Assembly (NCBI RefSeq): GCF_051106095.1
Contig: NC_135783.1
Coordinates: forward strand, 204,768,472-204,832,471
Source: Pogona vitticeps
Lineage: Eukaryota > Chordata > Lepidosauria > Squamata > Agamidae
DNA length: 64,000 bases
Direction: 5' to 3'
The position numbers and the translations under genes are program-made. Under the pieces are notes generated by a model. It was not told the origin of the DNA. It made no database searches and saw nothing but the letters and a program-made list of their open reading frames with translations. Positions 9,601 to 21,600 of this stretch are shown piece after piece (positions within the stretch are counted from its first letter, which is position 1; the number at the start of each line of letters is the position of its first letter).

Positions 9601-12600
9601 GAAAAACTGCTAAACATGAGCAGGTTCACGATGAGAGTACAGTCCTGTGTTAGTCCTCCCAAAGAGTTCCTTAGTCTGCGCATAGATAGCTCTGCTGCCA
9701 AGCTAGCCTCTTAAAAGTGCCTGGTTTGGGGTAACTGAACAACTCAGAATTACTTGTGAAGGTTAAAGAAAACCTTTTCTATTTTAAACCTACTCTTCCC
9801 TAAGGGCAGCCTGTTTGTCACGAGAACATCCTGTGGATGGGTAGAAGGGTTAGGGACACACTGATTCTAGCACACTATGAGACTGAACCAAAGAGGTGTA
9901 TGTGATCTCCCATATGGATTCTTAGATGTGTTGTGGGTTTTTGTGTGTGTTTTTTTATGGATGCTTATGGCTCTTACTCTTACCTTTTCTTTCCATTTTG
10001 AAATGCAGTTATTCCAAGGTTGTGCTGGTTTAGGCTTCTGTTCCATTCCTGCTAGCACACTAGCTAACTTGAAGTGGTTTGCTTGCAGAAGGGTAGCTTT
10101 CAGCGTTGCCTTGAGTAATCCAGTTTTAAAATGATCAGCAAAAACGGTATTTCACAGCACCTTGATCTCAACTGAGGCTGTACATCTGGTTGTAACAACA
10201 AAAGATTCTACGGACGCCTGGCTTGTCGCAGGCCAGCCTAGTGAGCAATTAGATGCTAACCAATAAAACCAACCATGGGCTTTCCATCAGTGGCATGTTT
10301 AAAATGAAATCTGAACCTGGCAGGGGCTGGCACTCCGGCTTGTCTTTCTCCCAACAAGTCAAAAGAATGACCCCATGAGAAACCATTATTTCTCTGCCTT
10401 GCAGGAGAGAGAAGCCAGAATGCCAATTCCTCCTCAGATGTCATGCCAAGCAAACCATGGACAGGTGTCCTGTAGTTTATTTAGCTGTTCCTGGTGCAAG
10501 TGGGAGCAGTTAGACAGCATTCGCCAGCATGAGGCTTATTATAGATAAGTCTGGGTTCTAAGATGACGTCTTATGATGATAACCAAGTCCAGATCACAGC
10601 TTTGGGCATATTCAGCCTCCCATTTTGTTAACTTTAAAAGCCTCCAGGGTGAGTGGGAGCAGTTTTGCCTCTTTCCCTCCCACCTGCTTCCCTATTTTAG
10701 CACACACACCCCAAACCTTGGAGGATGCTGGGAGCCCTCAGTTTGCCCACTCCTGCTTCGATGGGGTTTTAAATTGTCCATTCTGGTTCCCGCATTTTAT
10801 ACATCTGTTGCATTTTATGGTCACTTGGTCTTAAACATAAACTAGAACTGACACAAAAACTTGGCAAATTATTTTATTCTAAACCTGTCCAGTATATCTA
10901 TTAGCAATTATTGGACTCCCAGACATTTCAGTTTATATGGATGTTTGCTGAAGCTAGATTTTAGGGGGAAAGAAAAGGTTAAGTCCAGGAAGATGATTTA
11001 AAAAAAAGCATAAAAAATAATGTTTAGTTAACATTAAACATTGAACTGTACCTCATCAAGCTGTGTAGTAATATCATTCTGATTCTTTGCATCAGAGAAC
11101 TGTGGCGTTTCCGTGTAAGCTTTAAGCATCCGTTCCAAGCCTTTTTAAAAAATCAAAAATTATTGCTGCAGATGCATAAAAATAAATACAGTATTACAGG
11201 CTTTTGGCACACCAGAATATTTACTAATTCTTTATGCCGTTTGAAATGTCTCTGGAGATGAAATATAGTCAGTTGTGTTGCCTTTAGGAAATTGCAGGAT
11301 ATTTATATATATTAAAATTTAAGTGCTTCTTTTTAACTTAGTAGTCCCCTAAAACAGTGTATAATCATATTGAAATAAAATAGTTTGTATTTAAAATAAC
11401 AACAGAAGTAACCAAACACAAAAGGAATTGATGAAACCAGCTACTTGAAGGGAACAAATTAGCCTGTCTTAAATGCATTAGAAGTTGCCCTTTCTTAACT
11501 TCTAAAAGGTTAAAAAGGGAAAGGGGAGACATGGCCTTTAATTCATTCCCTTTTCCTGGTTATCAAATACACAGAGGATAGAATATGATTATATTTTCAA
11601 AAATGGAATAAATCTCATTGGGTCTTATGTCTGAGCAGACATGCAGAGACTGGTGCACTGTAAGGCATAAACCCAAGAATAGGTAACATACTGGCTTCAT
11701 TGTCCAGCCAGCAATTCTGCCTCTTTTCTCTAGCTCCTGTGTCAGGAGGACCACGGGAAAATTAATCATTTGGGAATCTATAACATTGGCATTTTCTGCC
11801 TGGGTGTGGGTAACGGGGATCCCGGTTTTTGCTACGGTTGCCACGATGGATGGGTCTTGGTGGTTTTCAGCATTCTCAACTGGTGTGGGGGGGGGGGCAG
11901 AACTTTTAAGAAACCTTGGCATGCAAATGTGTCAAAGCACATAGTGGGTGTGTGAGATAACCTGTTTTGTCTTGTACGGCCTTCTCCAAGTCCTTTTGCA
12001 GGCGCAATACTTTCGCATTGATGGAAGCGTGTCTCCTCTCTTTTTCAATAAGACTTGTCGCATCTTCCTCCTTTTACAACAAAAAAGCATCCAGACATGC
12101 AGTTTAGAGGAGCAAAACAAAACAAAAAAGACATTAAAGCAGAAATAAGAGCACTCACTCATGGAACAAAATGTGTATCTGGTAATATTCCCAAGTATGC
12201 TGTCAATACTGACAGCGCTGGCGCCCTCTCACAAAGCAACAATGTGTTTTTCATGTGCAATGGCTTCACGCAGTACAAAATATTTAACTTCTTAGTCTGG
12301 AAGAGATAAGTGCTGAGGGCGTGAGAAGAATGTTACCTCCAAGATACAAATATTGACTTTCTAATAGATTAAAAACAGCAAGAATCCTTCAGCTGGTGTG
12401 GAAGGGACTCCTGACATTAAAGAAGAAGGCAGTGAGAAGCAAGCATGCAGTTCATCTGTGCGTTGATTCGAAGATCCTTAGCAATGAAAAAAACTTCAAA
12501 GAAGGCCATTTTGGGGGGAAAGAGGGGTCAAAAGGGAGCCCATCTGTCTGCCAGATCTGGTGAAACAGGCATCAGTAGTTTTGCATACAATTATTGTGCC

Positions 12601-15600
12601 TTTGAGTTGGCATCACGAGAACAAGCTAGCCAGCGTTTCTCAGTTCCTGAGTTATAGTACTCATCAAGCTTGTTGGAGAATGATTTCTATCAACTCCAGA
12701 TGGGTTGTAGCCAAAGACATCTGCTGGGGTTGACTTCTTGGAACTAACAGGTCCCCCCCCCAGGGCATATAGTTGGTAATCCCTACTATAGAGTGCCTAG
12801 AAACCAAGGAGTACAATTAACATAAAGCATGAATATTGTTATATACATGTACCTAATTTTGCACTGCACAAAACTGCCATTATTAATATGAAAGAATCTA
12901 ATGCTGAGTTTTTCTCCCTTAGCAATAGAAAAACTCAGAGGCTCAGGAATTCTGTTAGCAGAAAACTATTATGCAAATACAGTAGTGTTTTCTGAAAAAG
13001 TTAACTTTTAATGAAAATACCCACAGCGATAGAGGTCAATTGGCTGGAGGTGGTCATTATTAGGAAGGTATGTTTCTTCAAATTCAGTAAGCTATTGAAG
13101 CCACATTCATTCACAAAGACAATTCTATCTAGCATAAAAGATGTAGGTGTTTAAGACTGATATTCACCCCCCACACACACACACACGCTAGTTGTGTCAA
13201 ATGGGATGAAGAGCCTTTCCTGGCTCAGAGTCAAGAAGGCTCCTCAGGACATACCAGCAGTCAGCATGGCCTAAGTGCAAAGTAAGCATGATCAGAACTT
13301 TGAAAAATTGACTACACTAACTGGGGATTCTCAGAGCTTTAGTCTAAACAAGGTAAATTCCAAGTTGTGGGCGCAGCTGCTTAATTTTTTTCATGCACCA
13401 TCCACACTGTTGGCTCACAGTATGCACAACTGCACACTCGTATACTCCGCCCACCCACCCCAAACTGTGAAGATGACCTGCAAATGCAGGGGCACCTTCT
13501 GTAGTCAGCAATGGAGTACTAAGCAGGGAAACACTGCTCTTTTGATTAGAAATAAGGGGCTGTTGCTTTCCAAGAGATGTTGGGTGGTGAATGAGCCAAT
13601 GAAGGCTAGCATCTCGTGTTTTTTTTTTAAAGCAGTGACACTTCTGAATTTTTACTATGAAGACAGGAGCCATCTTGTGGGGAAATTGTATGCCTTTAAA
13701 ATGTATATATCTATGGCAGTAGCAAATGAATATTATAAATGTATATAAATGTATATATCTGTATGCTAGTAGCAGACATCATGCCCTAGCTGCAAGACAC
13801 GTACATAACTGCTAACTTCCAGTAACGGATAAATCATTGACCTGCTGTCTATTGTCTCTGGGTAATGTAGTTAAAATGTCTACCTGAGGAATGTTTACAT
13901 TGGCTGTGTATTTGAAGTTAGCTGTGTCTGGTTACTATTAACTGTCTGGTTACCAGCCTGTCTGTTTACCAACCACTCTGTTTACTGATGTCTGTGTATT
14001 CAAGGAAATTAGCTGTCTCTAACTCTGGTTATTCTGGTTGTGTATTCAAGAAATTAGTTACCTCTGTATTGATTAACTTGATCAAAGGTAGGGGATACAA
14101 TAAACTGAGGGGAGGCCGGATCGAAAAGGAGAACTCCCACTGAACAGGTGGCTCACGGCAGGCTGTTCTGTATTCATCCGGATCCCATCCTGAAAACTAC
14201 ACTCTGAGTGTCAAAGTCCTACTCAGCCGGACATGGCAATTATATAGATCACCAAAGAATGCCTCCCACCTGGACAGTAGAGAGACTAATGCTGCATATT
14301 GGGGTGGGAGGAGGCGAACCAGAAAGTTTTCCCCCATCACCTTCCAATTTGGAGAAAGCATTGTTTACACTCAAGCCACTTGTAAGGATCCAAATGATGT
14401 CCTGCACACTCTAGGTTCCATGTTCTTAGAACTACAAATCCTACTACACCTTGCATTGCTGTGAGCACATGGGACTTCATACAAGCCTGCATTCCTGTCT
14501 CTGCCTTCCAGGAGTAACAGTGTCACATCCCTGAGAAAATGTTTGTTGCAAATGCTGTAAATTGTCAAAAATGTTTGTTTTTCTTTCTGCAGGGTAAGAG
14601 TGCATGACATTTGTTTCCTCTGTTAGCCAGATCTTAGAGTATTGAATTTTAGAGAAGCAATTCTTAGTTTTATACTCAGAATTAAATGCAGTTTTAGCCT
14701 TTGAGTTTTCCCTAATATGAATCTAATTTTGTTGTAGACACTGCATGTTTATTCTTTTACATGTCACAGTTTTCCTTGAAAATTATTTTCTAATGTAATA
14801 TGAAAACTTTGTCTGTTTATCCCTGAGACAGAGAAGCATATTATTCCCTACAAGTAGGCCCCACAGTAGGCAATTTTGTTCATAGTGATGCTAATACATC
14901 TGACATGCTTGCCTGTAGAAACATATTTTCAGTCCAGGGGAAATTTAAGGGCACTAGCAGACAACGTTTTTTAATTCAGTCAGTTGTACAGTTTAAGAAC
15001 TTTGCCCCAGAGCAAGGCAAATGCATACACGCACCATTCTTTACTACTCATCCCTCAAGATAAGTTGCTGTTCTTTTGCTAAGCTCTATATGTATCTCTC
15101 CAATCAAGTGTCATACAAGAAATTCATGGTGTGTGTGTCTTCAGTGGGGAAGTTGTCTGTGTCACATATTTCTATGCAAAAGTTCTGTATACCTTAAAGT
15201 TTTTTGCTTTTTTCTATTAGCAGTATGTTGTGCTTATATATCTGAATAATATGTTTTCAAAATGTTCTCTTTTCCTGAAAAGTATTAGGTACTCTTGTTA
15301 TGCATATCTTATTGTAATTGTAATTTTAGTTATTCAATATTGTGTTTTCTTTAATCTACACTGTAAATTTAATTCTCTTGCCAAGATTCCAGGTTTATTC
15401 CATCAAAACAATGTTTTAAAGTTGTAAAGAATGAGTTTTGCCTCTCAGTGCAACAAGGAAGCAGGTTTGGCTATTTGAATGCTTTCCTTATTCCCAGTGG
15501 CCTGGAACATGCTATTCAGCCCTCTGCTGAAGATGAGCCTGACTTCATATCATACCTGGATTCGGAATTTTCAGGAGTTTACAACAGCCATTGTCTTCAA

Positions 15601-18600
15601 CAAAATAAATAAAAAACGGTTGGGATGTGGGGAAATTGTATGCCTTTAAAATGTATATATCTATGGCAGTAGCAAATGAATATTATAAATGTATATAAAT
15701 GTATATATCTGTATGCTAGTAGCAGACATCATGCCCTAGCTGCAAGACACGTACATAACTGCTAACTTCCAGTAACGGATAAATCATTGACCTGCTGTCT
15801 ATTGTCGCTGGGTAATGTAGTTAAAATGTCTACCTGAGGAATGTTTACATTGGCTGTGTATTTGAAGTTAGCTGTGTCTGTTTACTATTAACTGTCTGGT
15901 TACCAGCCTGTCTGTTTACCAACCACTCTGTTTACTGATGTCTGTGTATTCAAGGAAATTAGCTGTCTCTAACTCTGGTTATTCTGGTTGTGTATTCAAG
16001 AAATTAGTTACCTCTGTATTGATTAACTTGTTCAAAGGTAGGGGATACAATAAACTGAGGGGAGGCCGGATCGAAAAGGAGAACTCCCACTGAACAGGTG
16101 CCTCACAGCAGGCTGTTCTGTATTCATCCGGATCCCATCCTGAAAACTACACTCTGAGTGTCTCGTGTCTCCTTGCTGGTTGAGGAGAAAGATCCCTTCC
16201 CTGAGGCTTCATCTGCAAGATCCCTACTTCCTCTCATCTTGCAGATCCCGACACCATCTAAGGCAGTGGTTCTCAAATTTGGGTAATCCAGGTGTTCCTG
16301 GAGTACAACTCCCAGAAGCCTTCATCACTGATTCTGTTGGCCAGGGTGTCTGGGAGTTACAGTCCAATAACACCTAAGTAACTCAAGGTTAAGAACCACT
16401 GATCTTCTTAGACAGGGGTTTCCAACACCCATGGCCTTTGCAGGACTGGGCTGTGGAGACAGATCTCATCCCCCCCGCACACACTCCCCCCCACATGCCT
16501 GCACGGACACACGTCCCACCCACCTGCGAACGCGTCCCGCCCACACACGAGCACGGGGTGTGTGCCCTGCCCCTCCAACCGGTCCACGGTTCAGAAAAGG
16601 TTGGGGACCACTGTTCTAAGACACTGATCGTTATTCCCCAAATAGGTTCAGCACCATGGACAACTAACTCCTTTAAAGTTTGAACTGTAAACAGCAGAGT
16701 AGATTCATTGTGATATCAGCCTATACTAGAGAGGGAGAAACTGACTGAGCAGGGATTCAACTCCTAGTGGGCTTGCTTATTTATTTATTTATTTATTTAT
16801 ACCCCGCCTATCTGGTCAGTTGTGACCACTCTAGGCAGCTAAGAGTTCTCATTTGTGCTATAAAAATACCTCACATGCCCAAAGCAAATGCTGACAACCT
16901 CACACAATGGGAAAAAGAATCATTAATAAAAATAGCAGGTAGGATGGATAAATTATCAGCTTCCATTATTTGGCCACACAAGATATGAATGACAGCAAGA
17001 CATGCAAAACGGCTGTGCCAGTTACAGATTGAGCAGAATGAATTATTACAGGGCTGAAAAGCAGTTTCTGTTCCATTGTATCTTCATAATCAGGACTTTT
17101 GACAGCAACATCTAGGAAGGTACAGAAGACACCGTCAGAAAAGCCTCTTTGCTTACACTTTGCGTTCCTGTGTGCATTCCTGACTTATGGCTTTGTTTGT
17201 TCTGTGTGGTTAAACCGGCACCACACATTGATTTGTGATCTGTCATTTGTTAAGGCAATCCAGCGGTATCGTGAAATAGTGCAAGATCTAGTATATATGT
17301 ATGTGATGGATGTGCCTCCTTTCTGTTGTTTTTTGTTGTTGCTGTTATTAATACTCAAGAACCTGCATACAGTTTCATCCTAAACACAGCTGCTATGGTT
17401 TTTATTACAAGGTAGAACAAAATGAAAAGTATTCAGGCACTGTAATCATAAAAATATTAGCAATGTGCAGCTGCAGAGCTTGGAAACCTTATTTTTAGGG
17501 GAATATCACTCTCCAGATCTGTCAGCCAGCATGTTTTGTGGCAGTCTGAAAAAGTTTTCCAGAAACTAATTGTTGCCCTACTTCTCTAGCACATCTTCCA
17601 ATGGCTCTGGCCTGATTTGTACAGAACGTGGGCAGTTTCCTCACCGTTTAAATACACACTGGCCCAGGGACACAGAGCGTTAGCAGGCTATCCATCTCCC
17701 CACCTTAGCCAATATTTGCGATTCCTAAATGGGCTAGCACAATAGTATATGCATGTAAATATGCATATGCAAAATATGAAGGATTTTTATCCATGGGTAA
17801 TGTTCTCTTTCAATCACATCTTGAAATAAAAAGGGGGCAGAGGTGCAGAGACAGGAACAAACTTGGTCACTAGGGTCACCCAGCACAGAAAGTGGCTCAA
17901 ATTCTACTAGTAGTTCCAAGTAAACAGATTCATTGAATCAGCTGAACTTTATAAAGTCTTAGTTCATCATTCAGCTCTCCATTGGATGTGTTTACTAGAT
18001 TTGGCAATATTTACAGGATTCAGGCTGATATATTCCCAAGTGAACAGATACACATACAATCATGTAGGTATATCTGTGATTTTATATGCTGCCTTTCTCC
18101 CCATAGGGGACTCAAGGCAGCTGAAATGGTTAAAACAACATGATCCACAATCATGTGGTGGTGGAAATCCTGATCTGGACGTTATGCTGCATCAAGCTGA
18201 GAGGGTTTTGTTCTGATTTGTTTTTAGAAAAAAAAACACATATTTCTAATTTTCCTCCTGAGGAAGCTATTGGGGCCATGGGATGGGAGGGGTGTCTAAT
18301 TACCAAAAATCACCACTGCCAGGAAGACCCCTCCCCTCCAACCACCCCCAAGTGGCTTCCCAGTAAAGACAGGGATTCCACGGGAGCCTAAAGATCTTTG
18401 AGGAAGAAATCAGAAATGTTTTATTTCTGAAAATTTGAGACAGCTGATGACACCATTAGCATTATGCAGTATAATTTCGGATTTCAGCCAGTATGATACA
18501 GTATTGAAAAAAATCCACTAAATAGTCATAGTAAAGCATTTAAAACACATTCAGAATTTCCTGCAATATAAACCATATTCAGGCATTAGTTACGGGGTTC

Positions 18601-21600
18601 TGTTCAACATGTGAAGTGGGGGGCACTTAGCGCTACCTCCATTACTGTTTTCTTCATGCGGAAAGTGACACATCTGAAGTTGAGAGGGTCTGGTTCATGT
18701 GGAGGGCCTCCACAGGAGCCAGAACCCTAGTTTTCTAAATGTTTCTGCTTGCCAAGAGAGCCACCACATGAAGAGTGACCTCCTCTTCAAGCATGTTGCA
18801 TTTCATGGAGTTAAGCACTTTTCTTAGAACAAACCTATCCATTTTGAAGGAAATCAACCCTGAGTGCTCACTGGAAGGACAGATCCTGAAGCTGAGGCTC
18901 CAGTACTTTGGCCATCTCATGAGAAGAGAAGACTCCCTGGAAAAGACCCTGATGTTGGGAAAGTGTGAGGACAAGAGGAGAAGGGCATGACAGAGGACAA
19001 GATGGCTGGACAGTGTCATAGAAGCGACCAACATGAATTTGACCAAACTCTGGGAGGCAGTGGAAGACAGGAGGGCTTGGCGCGCTCTGGTCCATGGGGT
19101 CATGAAGAATCGGACACGACTAAACGACTAAACAACAACAACAAGAACTGGGTAGGTAATGCCTGAAAACACCATGGAGGTCTTTCTCCCACCTGCAATT
19201 TCAGAGGCATTGGCACTTACATAATAGTCAGTTAACAGGAACTCCAGTTTTGTTTCTGCAGCAAGTTCAGACATGCCTTCCATTAACATCTGTGTGTCTT
19301 TGTCAGCATCCACCTCATGCACAGCACTGCAAATCTTTGTGTGGCACTGGAATAGGGACAAATGTAATTAGACGCCCAAATAAATTCCAGTCATGTGCAA
19401 TTAGAATTGGGAAAGCATAATCTCAGAATACGTACAGCCATTAGGTTTTCTCCAAAACGGGAAAGATGCAGGCTGTAACAATTTAACATACTGCACAGAA
19501 GATTGAGTCTCTCCTTTTCGAGGTCTAGAACACTCTGTTAAAAAGAGGAAAGTCGTTGGTAGATACAGAGAGAACAAGATGGAAGCATTAGATCGATCTG
19601 TTGGTTCAGCGACAGACATGGCCATGAGAGGCCATTGTGTCCGCTCCCCGAGTTATTCCAGTGAAGTCAGAATGGATCCTTCGTGTGGGCTGCTTGCTGA
19701 TTATGCCACAAGCCAAAAATGCTTGAACATGTTTTGGAGGTAGAATGTGACCATTAGCACATATATTTCTGATTATTATGAGCTATGAAATAATAAAAAT
19801 GGGAAAAGTCACTGCTCCCTCACATCCAAAGTCACTGCTCCCTCACATCCAATCTTACTTCTTATATAACAGAGCAGGCCTTCTATCTGGCTGCCACACC
19901 CACTGAAGTCTTGTACATTGTCACAGACTCAGCAAAGTACAGAGAAAAGAAAATGTGGACTTCCAACCGTGCCTTGCAATGGGACATTTTAATTTTACAG
20001 ATGCATTTCTGTCCCTGGATGTCCACAGGAGATGGTGCTGTCCCCTTGAAGCCTGGATTTACTATAATTTTAATATATGGAGACAGATACATTATGTTGT
20101 AGTAGAGCACCCCATGCTTGCAAAGCATGCTAGTGTATATCACGCAACTTCCCCTCCAGGAAAAATACCTATGGACTTGCTTCTGTCTTGCAGAAGGTAC
20201 ACAGAAATAGAACCACTTCTAAGACTTTGCCTCCCACACCCCAGGAGTAAAACAATGCCCATAAATTTTAGATATTTGCAATTAATACTTTTCTTTCTAT
20301 AAACGAAAAAAGAAAGGTTACTTACCTGTAACGATGGTTCTTCAAGTGGTCATTCTGTGAATTCACACAAAGGGTTAATACCAGCGCCAGCGTTGGGCCT
20401 CTCGGAACGTTTTCTAGCTGCAAGAGAAAAGTAACAATGTTTAGGACTACCCCTACTGCGCACGCCCAGCCTAACCGTCCCTCAGTTCCATTTGTCCGCC
20501 ATAGGCCCTCGAGTCAGAGAGACGCCAGTGACAGACAGACAGAGGGGAGGCCGGGCGGGATTGTGTGAATTCACAGAATGACCACTTGAAGAACCATCGT
20601 TACAGGTAAGTAACCTTTCTTTCTTCATCGTGGTCTTCTGTGAATGCACACAAAGGGTGATTAGCACGCTTACTAACCGGATGGTGGGCTGTCACTGAAG
20701 AGCCGATGCTAGCACTGCCCTCCCGAATTTGGTCTCCTCTTTTGCCCTCACGTCCAATCTGTAGTGGGTTATGAAGGTAGAGGCATTAGACCACGTAGCG
20801 GACCGGCAGATGTCGGGCAGGTCGACGCCACGAAGTAAGGCAGTGGATGAGGCAACAGCCCGGGTGGAATGGGCTTTAAGTCCCTGTGGAGGATCTCTGT
20901 GGTTGAGCTCGTAGGCAAGGGCGATGGTAGACACGAGCCACCGAGAGAGCGTGGACGGCGAGGCCGGGCAACCCCTCTTTGGGCCAAAGTGGCAAAGGAA
21001 GAGTCTGTTGGCCAGGCGAAAGTCCTTGGTCCTGGACACGTAAAAAGCTAAGGACCGTCGAACATCGAGCATGTGGAGCATGCGTTCAACATCAGTCGTC
21101 GGGGACGGAAACAAAGTTGGCAGAATAAGTGGCTGATTGACGTGGAAGTCGGAGACCACCTTAGGAAGAAAAGAGACGTCCAGGTAAAGCATAACCTTGT
21201 CCTTAAAGAACTGAAGAAAAGGTTGGTCATGGCGGAGAGCTGCCAACTCGCTAGCTCGACGAGCAGAGGTGATAGCCACTAGGAATAGCGTTTTTAAAGA
21301 GAGCATTTTGAGGTCACAGGTAGCCATAGGTTCAAATGGGGGTCTGGATAGGGCATGCAGAACCAAATGGAGGGACCACTGAGGGAGTGGAGGACGAACG
21401 GGAGGTCGGAGGTTAGAGAGACCCCTCAAAAACATCCTGACGGTAGGATGGGAGAAAAAGCGGGATGAGGGAGAAGCTCTGGGCTGAAAGAAGACAACCG
21501 CAGCCAGGTACACCTTGATAGTAGAGATAGACAGGTGGAAATCAAACAGGTAACGGAGATACTGCAGAAGTGTGGAAAGAGACACAGGTGCGGAGGCGAG

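Larger units (their letters stand above)
13676..16162 (+). mobile_element. short non-autonomous LTR retroelement (ERV/LTR kin), two LTRs
   Basis: Two direct repeats of 537 bp, at 13676-14212 and 15626-16162, are the same length and differ at about 1% of positions. Each begins TGTGGGGAAATTG and carries AATAAA about 110 bp before its end (AGGGGATACAATAAACTG), consistent with an R/U5 boundary. A purine-rich tract lies just before the second copy, as expected for a polypurine tract on the plus strand. The 1.4-kb interior has no gag-, pol- or env-like frame, so the element could only have moved with help from others. The low LTR divergence suggests a fairly recent insertion. I see no clear target duplication. 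It lies in a NOSTRIN intron, antisense to the gene. Confidence 0.8.
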
